Assembly (NCBI GenBank): GCA_022606425.2
Contig: JAHDVF020001030.1
Span: 1,041,001 to 1,105,000 of the forward strand
DNA: 64,000 nt
From: Lepidostoma basale
Taxonomy: Eukaryota; Arthropoda; Insecta; Trichoptera; Lepidostomatidae
Direction of reading: 5' to 3'
This document shows, one piece after another, positions 30,951-40,687 of the stretch (position 1 is the stretch's first letter; each line of letters begins with the position of its first letter). Below the pieces are notes generated by a model, which was not told the DNA's origin, ran no database searches, and was given only the letters and a program-made list of their open reading frames with translations. A program made the position numbers and the translations under genes.

Positions 30951-31260
30951 TCACGAATGAAAACGTCAGTTTTCTAGAAGTTTTATTATATTTTATGACA
31001 TGACATGTTTCGCCCTTTTAAGGCATTATCAAATGTTTGCATTTATTAGTAGTCAAGAATTTTTGAAAATACATTTGATAATGCCTTAGAAGGGCGAAAC
31101 ATGTCATTCCCATAAAATATAATAAAAATTCTAGAAAACTGACGTTTTCATTCGTATTAATTATTTATTATGGAGTTTTACATTATTATTCAAGAAACAA
31201 TAAATTCGATTTATTTGTTATTTCTTGAACAATGATATAAAACTCCATATTATATAATAT
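30951..31260. repeat. HHR-A palindrome (inverted hammerhead-like pair)
   Basis: The left arm 30,954-31,035 and right arm 31,070-31,154 are inverted copies around a centre of about 35 bp. Each contains TTGATAATGCC, stem II (GCCTT ... AGGGC on the right), GAAA and CATGTC|AT. In the catalytic box the family reads TTGATAA instead of CTGANGA. The right arm continues into TAATTATTTATTATGGAG, TTTTACATTATTATTCAAGA, the family's leader. Confidence 0.65.
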
Positions 31261-31394
31261 AATTATTATGAATGAATACGTCTGTTTTATAGAAATTTCA
31301 TTATGGGAATAACACTTTTGATTGTGCCTTAGAAAATGGAAACATGTCATTCTAATAAAACTTCTGACGTTTTTATTATTATAAATAATCGTTT
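31261..31394. repeat. HHR-A, second degenerate copy
   Basis: GAATGAATACGTCTGTTTTA ... TATGGGAATAACACTTTTGA ... ATGGAAACATGTCATTCTAA. It is a short, broken version of the adjacent palindrome: stem II is lost, but GAAACATGTCAT is retained. Confidence 0.5.
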
Positions 31395-31960
31395 AATTTG
31401 TTGTTTCTCGAATCAGGTGGTAATCTAAGGCAGGGATGGCGAACCTTTTTCGCAAGTGGGTCAACTTCATATTTGAAAAAGCGCTGGCTAGGGTTTTCAT
31501 AAAAATGAAAATCGTAACAAGTTTTTATTTAGAAGGAAGTCGAAGGCGACCTCGTTTTTTTTAGCCTATAAGCGATTTCCGGCCGTTAGAATTCGCCAGC
31601 GACCAAATCGATTTTCCGGACTTCTGACCGGAAGTCCCTGAGTTAAAAAAAAAGGTTGCTGACACAAATATGCCTAAAAACGACCCAAAATTTGGTTTTC
31701 AATTTTTTTTTTCCAAAGCTCTTACCACTCTGCCACGAAGGTCGTCAATTTCTCCCGCGGGTCCGTCGTTCACCATCCCTGGTCTAGTGGATAGAACGCT
31801 TGGCTCCTGATCCGGCGGACTTGGATTCAAGCCTGGACACGACCAGATTCCTTCTTCATAATAATGAGCTATCTTGTGCTCATATTGAAGATTGTAAAAT
31901 AAAATCTAATATCATCGATTTAAATCTTTGGTATAAGTCTTTTGAAAATAAAATAAAAAC
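31395..31960 (+). repeat. SINE-2 (tRNA-derived), split by a hAT-type MITE
   Basis: The head (GGTGGTAATCTAAGG, 31,416-31,430) is separated by 351 bp from GTCTAGTGGATAGAACGCTT, then GGATTCAAGCCTGGACACGA (B box GGATTCAAGCC) and the tail CATTGATTTAAAT-type sequence. The intact copy at 63.65 kb shows that the two halves belong together. The anticodon-like loop CTCCTGA recalls a tRNA-Arg(CCT), but this is tentative. Confidence 0.7.
31431..31781. mobile_element. hAT-type MITE inside SINE-2
   Basis: Terminal inverted repeats CAGGGATGGCGAAC and GTTCACCATCCCTG (13 of 14 matching) have the CAGGG start of hAT elements. The flanking octamers ATCTAAGG and GTCTAGTG are a decayed 8-bp target duplication of the SINE-2 A-box region. 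The interior (351 bp total) lacks transposase and includes a minus-strand SINE-1 head at 31,713-31,752 (CTTACCACTCTGCCACGAAG). Confidence 0.75.
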
Positions 31961-32143
31961 AGTAATGTAAAACTCGATAAAATATCATTTATACGAATTT
32001 TATTATATTTTATCGACTTAAATGTTTAGCCTCTCTAAGACATCAAAAATATGTTTGATGAATTATAATGCCTTAGAGAGGAAAAACATGTCATTCCCTT
32101 AAAACATAATAAAATTTCTAGAAAACGTGCGTTTTCATACGTA
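31961..32143. repeat. HHR-A copy, degenerate palindrome
   Basis: ATTTTATTATATTTTATCGA ... TAGCCTCTCTAAGACATC and ATAATGCCTTAGAGAGGAAA, AACATGTCATTCCCTTAAAA form inverted arms. Stem II CCT.../AGG is present but GAAA is AAAA and the 5' core is lost. It ends in the TTAA at which the next element inserted. Confidence 0.55.
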
Positions 32144-32915
32144 TTAACCCTTAACGTACCGTGTTCAAAACAAAACGCTTGCTCCCATGTGGTAAGTTCA
32201 GTTTACCGCTAACTTTATCTAAATATCAAGCATATGACTAGATGAATCAAAATTTAATTTATGTCATCTTGTAGGGAATTTCATTAGGAATAGATCGATA
32301 TCTATAACATACATGGATTATTTGAAAAACATATCATTATTAATTTTTTTCTGGAACCATGCGATTTCTGATATGTAATGCGTCACAGCATACGGGCGAC
32401 TGGACATCGGGTATATACTTGTCTGCGCGCCTCGGCCGGCGGGGCGAGGATAAAGGCACCTAGGCAAAATGTATAGTACGTTCAAGACAACGAGTACGTA
32501 TTAATATTTGTCCCTTTTGGTAAAGTGTTAATATTTTCACAGTTCTGATATTATTAAGTTGCGTCCTGCGTTTCCGTCCACAGTGGTATTATTACGTACA
32601 TGTTGAAAAGGTCAAATATATAATTTATAATACGTTCAAAACAGCGAGTAAGTATTTGTCACTTTTGATAAAGTTGTAAATATTAGCAAAACAAATTCTA
32701 CCTTAACACGAATGAAGGTGAGGGCAGTCTTAGAAAATATTTTTTTTTGGGATGAAGGAAGTAATTTTTTGCTTTTTTTTTATTACGAAATATTGAAAAC
32801 ACTTCAATGGAGGATCATAATTTTTTTTATAATATTAGGGTCCATAGGTTTTAAGAAAATCAACTTTAAATTGGCAGTGGAAACTCAATTTACCACATGG
32901 CAACGCGACGGTTAA
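32144..32915. mobile_element. TTAA-flanked element, piggyBac-like (tentative)
   Basis: It is bounded by TTAA at 32,144-32,147 and 32,912-32,915. Subterminal inverted repeats CCATGTGGTAAGTTCAGTTT (32,192-32,211) and, inverted, CCATGTGGTAAATTGAGTTT lie near the two ends. The outermost bases (CCCTTAACG vs CCGTCGCG) match poorly. The interior has a 60-bp internal duplication (GTACGTTCAAGACAACGAGT at 32,472; ATACGTTCAAAACAGCGAGT at 32,630) and no transposase. TTAA targets are typical of piggyBac. Confidence 0.45.
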
Positions 32916-33039
32916 TAGCGTTTTATTTAAAGAAATCTTCATCATGAGATTTCAGTAAAATCATAACATTATTTTATATCTATTGTTAATAGATCTTTAA
33001 AACTAACTTATTATTTATTTATTCTTCATTTAAAACTTC

Positions 33040-33170
33040 ATATTAAATAATTCATACAGTTCTTCAGAGCTATACACAAACGCTTGGGGATAGCCTTGAG
33101 TAAGCCCGCTATAGAGTGAAACCGGTTGGCGCAATTTACTCAAATAAAGTGGTTTACTATGTACTAAGGC
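33040..33170 (+). repeat. HHR-D partial copy
   Basis: AGCCCGCTATAGAGTGAAAC, CGGTTGGCGCAATTTACTCA, AATAAAGTGG match the right arm of the 63.4-kb HHR-D palindrome. GAAACCGGTT|GG is intact but the CTGAGGA box reads CTTGAGTA. One arm only. Confidence 0.5.
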
Positions 33171-33600
33171 ATTATCTTCTTCTTTTTCTTCTTCTTCTTT
33201 TTCTTCTTCTTCTTCTTCTTCTTCTTATAGACTTTTGGGCTGTTCCTGAAATCAGGCTGGCCTCTCTTGGGAGGTTGACTCCCAACTATCTCTCCATCTC
33301 TTCGGCGGTCTTCCGGGGGGACGGCAGCCGGCAGAAATCTGATGCGCCACAGCGTGTGGGATTCTGGTAGGATCCATCCTCTGCACATAAGCATTCCAGT
33401 ATCTTCTGCGTTGTCTGCCCCATATCATGACATCCTCCACCTTGCAGATTACGTGGATAGCCGTGTTCCTCACTCTATCTCGAATAGTCCTTCCTGCTAT
33501 CATCCTCAGCGTCCTCATCTCTGCCACCCGTACTTTAGCCTTCGTTCTTGTGGTATCCGCTCTGGTCTCAATGGTTTATGTCAGTATAGGCCTTACGCAG
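33171..33600 (-). mobile_element. RTE-2 3' end with long (GAA)n tail
   Basis: The minus frame 33,252-33,527 encodes MAEMRTLRMIAGRTIRDRV, RNTAIHVICKVEDVMIWGR, RRYWNAYVQRMDPTRIPHAV, PPGRPPKRWRDSWESTSQE. The tail, read as CTTCTTCTTTTTCTTCTTCT on plus from 33,176 to about 33,226, is the longest GAA tract in the window. 5'-truncated near 33,590 within the upstream 'YADTT' region. Confidence 0.8.
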
Positions 33601-34370
33601 GTTTAATATATTCTGACCTTACTGGCATTATCATTTGTGAAAAACTTATTATTTGCTTTTTGCATACCTTTAGAAATAACTAAGCGTGCTTAGATTGTAT
33701 TTATTTTGTACACGCGTGCTTGTTCACAAACATATTTTTATCAGATCCGTATAATGTTGCCATAATAAAATAAATGTTTTAATTAAGCAGGGAGGGAAAC
33801 CGTTCGAGCGCTAAATTCCAAATTTCAAATTCAAATTGGCACGTAAAAAACGGGAGCGACACTTCCCCGCCAGAACGCCTTTTGGGTTGGGTAGCTATCT
33901 ACCTTACCGACGCATAAATGCTGAGTTTAACGTTGGTTTTTACTTAACGCCCATATTAAGCACGATGAAACAAGCCGCAATAAGTTCAGTCATAAACAAT
34001 TTGCTTATTTCACTTATATCCATGTATCATTCTGATTACATAAAATTTTTGCAAAGATAGCTCTTTGACGATATAACTTTTATGCTAATTCATAAAAAAT
34101 AATATCTAAATGTTTACTTTGTTTGTTTATTCAAATTTTATTCGTTGAAACGTAACATTGTTTTATAAGTAATTAACACAGAAAACGCTAGACGAATCAG
34201 TATATCAATTGAAGTACATATTCAAATATAAAACCAAATGTTGTTGCGAGTAAAATAAGATATTGATGCTTAGCGCCTGGATGTATGCAAAATACGTAAC
34301 ATTTGAGTAAAACTATTTGTATATAACTAGGGGGTTTGATATCAACTATAACAATAATATATTCGCATCT
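33601..34370. other. Apparent single-copy sequence
   Basis: No repeat match. 33,780-33,960 has mixed composition (CGGGAGCGACACTTCCCCGC). A 74-codon frame there (33,836-34,060) has no recognised motif. No gene is claimed. Confidence 0.35.
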
Positions 34371-34680
34371 GCAAGGGTGAGGATATCGTGAGATGAGGCA
34401 GACAACGCAGAAGATACTGGAATGCGCACGTGCAGAGGATGGATTTCACCAGAATCCCCCACCCTGTGGCGCATCAGATTCCTGCCGGCTGCCGTCCCCC
34501 CGGAAGACCGCCGAAGAGACGGAGAGATAGTTGGAAGTCAACCTCCCAAGAGAGGCCAGTCTGATTTCAGGAACAGACCAAAGGTCTATAATGAGAGGAA
34601 TAAGACGAAGAAGATACAATATATTAAATTATTGAAAGTTAAGGCATTAACACTGTGGAATTCCATTGTACTTTGAAAAT
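34371..34680 (+). mobile_element. RTE-2 3' end
   Basis: Encodes, across frames, RRYWNAHVQRMDFTRIPHPV, then AHQIPAGCRPPGRPPKRRRD and SWKSTSQERPV, ending in an AAGAAGATAC tail. From 34,635 a short trace (LKVKALTLWNSIVL) resembles a CR1/jockey C-terminal motif, also seen at 56,640. Confidence 0.7.
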
Positions 34681-34754
34681 TGAAAAATAACATTGTTAAT
34701 AAATAAGTGAATAAATAATTTGTAAGTTTTTAAAGATAAAATAATTATTAATAA

Positions 34755-35150
34755 TTTATGAAGAGGTCAGAATATACAAAACCTGCGTAAGGCCTATACT
34801 AACATATAGCATTGAGACTAGAGCGGATACCACAAGAACGAAGGCTTAAGTGTGGGTGGCAGAAATGCAAACGCTGAGGATGTAAGCAGGGAAGACTCTT
34901 CGAGATAGGATGAGGAACACAGCTATCCGCGAAATCTGCAAGGTAGAAGATGTCGTGAGATGGGGCAGACAACGCAGAAGATACTGGAATGCCCATGTGC
35001 AGAGGATGGATCCCTCCAGAATCTCACACGCTGTGGCGAATCAGATTCCTGCCGGTTGCCGTCCCCTCGGAAGACCCCCAAAGAGATGGAGGAATAGCTG
35101 GGAGTCGACCTCCCAAGAGAGGCCAGTATGATGACAGGAACAGGCCAATA
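34755..35150 (+). mobile_element. RTE-2 3' end
   Basis: RIYKTCVRPILTYSIETRAD-like codons (with stops) at 34,770 are followed by the open 34,910-35,131 segment: RNTAIREICKVEDVVRWGRQ, RRYWNAHVQRMDPSRISHAV, PLGRPPKRWRNSWESTSQE. Coding identity to the 33.2-kb copy is high, so they are young relatives. Confidence 0.8.
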
Positions 35151-35620
35151 GTGGTAACGTAAGTCCCGCATAGACGAGGGACGGGCCTAGGGATTGATAG
35201 AGCAAAGCTGACGAAAGTCGACGTCCGCCTATGACAGCTTCGGGAAAGCGGTGAGACTCCCTAGTCCCTATGGCTTTGAAAAAAAAGGCCAATGGTGGTA
35301 TCTTCTAGGTGGTAAGACCTTATTTTGTTAGATTGTTATTAGCAATATTTTTTCAATATTTTTAAACAAATAGATGTTTACATGCGAAAGTGCGGGACAC
35401 AGAAGAAAATACAAAGTAGAGTAAATGTGGCCTGGCATCCCATTGTGTTTGCGTAAATGAAATGTATGTCCCGGATGGTCGGGGACAGGTCTAGGAAGTG
35501 TACGAGCGAGGCTGACGAAGGGGTGTCGCAATAGCCTCGGGTATGCGATGGGAACCCTTCTGTGTTCCTTTCTTATTAAAAGGCCAATGGTCTAAAAGAA
35601 GAAAAAGAAGAATAATACTT
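35151..35620 (+). repeat. Repeat W, two diverged copies
   Basis: 35,140-35,310 (GAGGGACGGGCCTAGGGATT ... GAGCAAAGCTGACGAAAG ... AAAGGCCAATGG) and 35,460-35,600 (GTCGGGGACAGGTCTAGGAA ... GCGAGGCTGACGAAGGGG ... AAAGGCCAATGG) share order and length. They are GC-rich, non-coding and follow the RTE-2 end, so they may be part of its 3' UTR or a SINE mobilised by it. Confidence 0.5.
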
Positions 35621-36554
35621 ATAGCAATTATTAGCAGGTTATTTTTTTTAAATTTGAATGTATTGTTCCTTTGTATTATATCGATTTTTAAATGCATTTT
35701 TTATTAGTCTTTCTTTGTTTATTTTATTACTAGCTGACCCGGCAACGCTTCGCTATTGCTATATTAGAGTATATAAATACACCCAATATATATTAAAGAA
35801 ATACAATTAAAGTTCAATATCAATGATTTTATTGGATAAAATGACATTTGTATAGGTGTAAGAATGTGTGTATCCTAATTCAGTTCATATCTTTAAAACA
35901 TTTGTTTAATCCAAGCAAACTTGCTGTGAACTTGAATAATACTAATGTGAATTGAACAATTGAAGGCTGGGCATTACCAAGGTGGCAAGTTTACAAAAAG
36001 TCTGAAATGAATTTTTGATGCCAATTGGTCTTAAACATAGCTGTGCAAAAGCGCGTTATGATTTAATAATATAGTGTAGTTAAAACGTTACCCTAAAGAT
36101 GCCACCCAAAAAAAAGTTAATATTTATCTTTTTCAGCTTTATTTTAAAACCATTTTTGTAACGTCCAGTCTTAATTTTTTCCTTAATATTTTAAGTGAAA
36201 TTAAAAAAAAAAATATATATACTATATCACATTTGCATAAAACATTCATACATATACCATTCAAGGTCATAATAATGCTCTTAGAAATACAATGTTTAGA
36301 GAAACAAAACTCTTGATTTTGATGTCCATTAGATGAAGCTAATAATGCACATTCACTTAACCAATGACGAAATTTGTAAATTTGTGTGATGTCTGAAATA
36401 TACATTGAATCAATTCTCCTTTGGAGTGTGATTCTACAGAAATCAGTTGATAATTTAAAGCATTCATTCCATACAATGAACTTTCATTGTTGCAGAATTT
36501 TACCCATTCCAGAAATATTTAAAATGTTGAATGTAGGTGTTTCAATGTTTTGTA

Positions 36555-36780
36555 TCATCATCATCATGAGTCTATATCCGTTCACTCCTGGGCGTAGGCC
36601 TCCTCCATCTGATTCAATGTCTGTCGATCCTGGGCAACACGCATCCAATGTCGTCCCTCCATCGAAGTTGAGGACGTCCTGGGTTTCGGGTTACAGTACA
36701 TCTATCATCAGGGCTGCGAGCGGCATGCCATTTTAGCGCTGCCACTCTTCCGATGATGTCCGACACTCCTGTTCTGCCTC
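36555..36780 (-). mobile_element. RTE-3 3' end with (GAT)n tail
   Basis: TATCATCATCATCATGAGTC starts at the tail. TCCTGGGCAACACGCATCCA and GGTTACAGTACATCTATCAT give on minus the codons WMRVAQDRQxL and the GRPQLRWRDDIG block (36,614-36,823 encodes RNPGRPQLRWRDDIGCVLPR). RTE-like RT C-terminus, partly frame-disrupted. Confidence 0.65.
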
Positions 36781-36868
36781 TAATAGTGGAATTAAACCAA
36801 TTAATCCAACCTGTACATACCATTTCAAAATTAGTTCATAAATATAACAACCTGTCTTGCACATATCA

Positions 36869-38636
36869 AGGTGTGGGATCCATACATGCCAGTATCTTAG
36901 TATCTTGCGTTGCGTGCCCCATCTCACGACATCTTCCACCTTGGAGATATCGTGGATAGCCGTGTTCCTCACCCTATCTCAAAGAGTCTTTCCTGGTATC
37001 ATCCTTAGCGTCGGCATCTCTGCAAAAATCAAATAATTATATTAAAATGAGCAGTATATTAAAAAAAAAAAACACTGGCGTGGGAACGTCAGAACATTTG
37101 GAAATGTTATATTACTGGATTTTTCCAACTGAGGCAGCTAATGCTGTATGTAAGGATATGTTTACCTATCACAGCATTTTTTTTTTCAGAGAAAAACTAA
37201 AACAGCTGAAGTAAATTGTCTAATCCAAAAGATATAGGTTATCGCCCTGCCAGAACAATTTTACATTAAAATAACATTATTAAAATAGATTATACCAATT
37301 CATAGAATTGTGAGGTGTGGGATCCATACATGCCAGTATCTTGCGTTGCGTGCCCCATCTCACGACATCTTCCACCTTGGAGATATCGTGGATAGCCGTG
37401 TTCCTCACCCTATCTCAAAGAGTCTTTCCTGGTATCATCCTTAGCGTCGGCATCTCTGCAAAAATCAAATAATTATATTAAAATGAGCAGTATATTAAAA
37501 AAAAAACACTGGCGTGGGAACGTCAGAACATTTGGAAATGTTATATTACTGGATTTTTCCAACTGAGGCAGCTAATGCTGTATGTAAGGATATGTTTACC
37601 TATCACAGCATTTTTTTTTCAGAGAAAAACTAAAACAGCTGAAGTAAATCGTCTAATCCAAAAGATATTATAGGTTATCGCCCTGCCAGAACAATTTTAC
37701 ATTAAAATAACATTATTAAAATAGATTATACCAATTCATAGAATTGTGAGGTGTGGGATCCATACATGCCAGTATCTTGCGTTGCGTGCCCCATCTCACG
37801 ACATCTTCCACCTTGGAGATATCGTGGATAGCCGTGTTCCTCACCCTATCTCAAAGAGTCTTTCCTGGTATCATCCTTAGCGTCGGCATCTCTGCAAAAA
37901 TCAAATAATTATATTAAAATGAGCAGTATATTAAAAAAAAACACTGGCGTGGGAACGTCAGACCATTTGGAAATGTTATATTACTGGATTTTTCCAACTG
38001 AGGCAGCTAATGCTGTATGTAAGGATATGTTTACCTATCACAGCATTTTTTTTTTTCAGAGAAAAACTAAAACAGCTGAAGTAAATCGTCTAATCCAAAA
38101 GATATTATAGGTTATCGCCCTGCCAGAACAATTTTACATTAAAATAACATTATTAAAATAGATTATACCAATTCATAGAATTGTGAGGTGTGGTATCCAT
38201 ACATGCCAGTATCTTGCGTTGCGTGCCCCATCTCACGACATCTTCCACCTTGGAGATATCGTGGATAGCCGTGTTCCTCGCCCTATCTCAAAGAGTCTTT
38301 CCTGGTATCATCCTTAGCGTCGGCATCTCTGCAAAAATCAAATAATTATATTAAAATGAGCAGTATATTAAAAAAAAAGGCACTCGAGGCACTCATTGTA
38401 AGATTGGCGTGGGAACATCAGACCATTTGGAAATGTTATATTACTGGATTTTTCCAACTGAGGCAGCTAATGCTTTATGTAAGGATATGTTTACCTATCA
38501 CAGCATAACAGAGAAAAACTAAAACAGCTGAAGTAAATCGTCTAATCCAAAAGATATTATAGGTTATCGCCCTGCCAGAACAATTTTACATTAAAATAAC
38601 ATTATTAAAATAGATTATACCAATTCATAGAATTGT
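36869..38636. repeat. Tandem array, four copies of a 437-bp unit
   Basis: Units start at about 36,869, 37,312, 37,748 and 38,185 with (GAG)GTGTGGGATCCATACATG and end GATTATACCAATTCATAGAA. They differ mainly in poly-A/poly-T tract length. The last has an 18-bp insertion (CACTCGAGGCACTCATTG region) and a short deletion. Each unit contains RTE-2 codons on minus (CATCTTCCACCTTGGAGATA) fused to Helitron-internal sequence. Near identity implies recent expansion. Confidence 0.85.
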
Positions 38637-39001
38637 TACTTAGAATTTAACGTTTTTCCATGTAGATTCATAACATAACCTAAAATAATACGTAAGTAAA
38701 ACGATATGTAACTTCATTTCTATTCGATATACCTAATTTAGAACTAAAACTTTGAAATATGTAATGCGGAAATATAATCTGTATTCATTTCAACGGCAAA
38801 ATAGAATAAACTGAAGATATATATGAATTAGAAATATAAATATTTTACTTACGAATCTGTAACACGCAATTCAAATTTGACATTTCAGAGATAGGGATGG
38901 GCAATCCGCTCACGAGTCGACTCAAAGATTCGAATCTTTTTGGTGAGCGGGTGAGCGATGATCCATAAAAAAAAGAGCGTCAGCTCAATGATCCGCTAGG
39001 T

Positions 39002-39852
39002 CAGGGGGGTCGGCAAAATTATTAGCCAAAGAGCCAAATGCGTACTTTACAACGATTTAAAAAAAAAATTGAGAGCCAAATATGTTTATTGATTTAGATA
39101 ACCTTTATTATAATTTTTGCACTTCATTCAATTACGGGTACACTGAATAAAACATTATTTCATACTTCTTCCTGTGATGAAGGCGACCAGCCTTCTCTCC
39201 ATCTCTTTGGTGGTCATCCTGGTGGTCGACGGCCCTCTGGAGTCTCTTGTATCACGATATTAGGAATTCTTGCTGGATCCATTCTCTCGATGTCTCTGCC
39301 TACTCCATCTCACTATGTCTTCAATGTTGCAGGATTTGCGAATTTATTCGTTGGGTATCCTATCTCTAACGGTTCTCCCCACAATAGGTCGCAGTCTGGT
39401 TCTGACAGTGTCTGCTCTTGCTTTGATTCCGTATGTTATTATGGACCTGATGCATGTTTGTTTGTTGTTATTCTTAATTTTAGGCACAATTCCATGTTCT
39501 CATCAATAAGACGACTTCGTAGTTTACTCTTGTTAAAATTCATGCTTGAATAAAATTGTCCGCATGAATATGTAGAAGCGAAAAGCGAAAGATCAGCAAG
39601 AGTCAGTAATACTATTTCAGGCGTTGAAGATGATGACTAAAAATCTTTGAATTGGCGATGATGATTAAGAGTTTTAGCTAAACCGGAATTGATAATCGTA
39701 ATCACCAATTCCATAACTTTACAAATTTCTTCTGGAAATGTCTGCGGACAGAGCGTTCTTGATGAATGATGCGATGGTAAGCAAGTATCTCGCGATTATT
39801 TTTCCTTTCAACAAACCCCTTCGGCTCCGGAGCCGCATTTTGCCGACCTCTG
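39002..39852 (-). mobile_element. Nested hAT element with perfect 8-bp target duplication
   Basis: Termini CAGGGGGGTCGGCAAAAT and ATTTTGCCGACCTCTG form hAT-type inverted repeats. CGCTAGGT occurs immediately on both sides (38,994-39,001; 39,853-39,860), an exact 8-bp duplication as hAT transposases make. Minus-strand 39,475-39,565 encodes QFYSSMNFNKSKLRSRLIDE and NMELCLKL, the usual C-terminal region of hAT (GTF2IRD2/FAM200-like) transposases. The catalytic core is deleted. Confidence 0.8.
39170..39470 (-). mobile_element. RTE-2 3' end inside the hAT element
   Basis: Plus-strand CTTCTCTCCATCTCTTTGGT, GGATCCATTCTCTCGATGTC, ACCATCTCAC-type sequence: minus codons RMDPARIPNIVIQETPEGRR, PPGxPPKRWRE. 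Close to the 18.8-kb copy. Its insertion explains part of the length of the hAT element. Confidence 0.65.
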
Positions 39853-40687
39853 CGCTAGGTGAATCATATATTATTGCAAACGAGTCGACGAACGGTTCCG
39901 CTCAGTAAAGTGAGCCGATTCTTCTTGATAATTATCGAGCGGCTCCGGAGCCGCATTTTGCCGACCTCTGCGCTCGGTGAATCGTATATTATTGCAAAAG
40001 AGTCGACTATTTTTAGTGATCTCTTTAAGGGATCTGAGCTGAATGGTTCCGCTCAGTAAAGTGAGCCGATTCTTCTTGATAATTATCGAGTCGTTTGTCA
40101 AAAAAGTTGTTTGTCGTTGTGAATTTTTTTTTTAGCTCATCGACAAAAAATTTATCCTGGTGAATTTTTTTTTTTTTACCGGAATCAACTTTTTTGGTCG
40201 AGGAGCAAAAAAAAAAAGGTCACTAAAATAATTTCAAACTTTGAACGACTCAAAATGGTGAACCGTGGATCGTTAAAAAGAGTCGGCTCACTTTGCTGAG
40301 CGGAACCGTTCAGATCAGATCCCTGAGATGAGTCGTTTTGCCCATCCCTATACGTGCGTATATTTTTCAGTTCAAAGGAGCGACTAATTTCATATCTGAC
40401 CACGCAAAGAGTCAAAAAAGCCACTAATTTGCATCTTATCACGCCAAGCGAATATAGACTCTAAAGATCGATACTCAGGTGATACGAACATGAAGGTCTA
40501 TACTCGCTCGCACTACGAAAATTTATAAATTTCCAAAGTTAATTAGAGCTCGATTAATAACAAAAATATGCCTATGCCCACCTATGTCTATCTATTAAGG
40601 AAGTGTATCAATATGAAAACGATCTGCTTAGGAATAACCCCGGAATTAGTCCACACACACCGGAAGATTGCCTTTTATTTATATAGA

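Larger units (their letters stand above)
38892..40350. mobile_element. Outer TIR element, hAT-like, host of the nested hAT
   Basis: TAGGGATGGGCAA (38,892-38,904) is matched exactly by TTGCCCATCCCTA at 40,338-40,350. Internal GAGTCGACTC, GAGCGG- and GGCTC-rich short inverted motifs fill it. A tandem duplication repeats GGCTCCGGAGCCGCATTTTG (39,828 and 39,945) with flanks, and carries along the end of the nested hAT. I see no clear target duplication and no transposase. Confidence 0.55.
35730..40687 (-). mobile_element. Helitron 2, non-autonomous (5.0 kb), inverted
   Basis: On minus the element starts TCTATATAAATAAAAGG at 40,687 (preceded by A) and ends GCCGGGTCAGCTAG at 35,730 (followed by T). 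The terminal 300 bp at both ends are homologous to Helitron 1, and both carry the same near-5' block (ATTTTCGTAGTGC, GTTCGTATCACCTGAGTATC). No Rep/helicase. The interior contains a tandem array, an RTE-3 tail, and nested TIR elements. Confidence 0.85.

Noticed and set aside
33164..33394. A lysine-rich protein ending in a poly-K run
   Set aside because: The lysines come from translating the GAA tail of RTE-2.
36869..38636. A CRISPR array
   Set aside because: Units are 437 bp without spacers, in an animal genome, and inside a Helitron.
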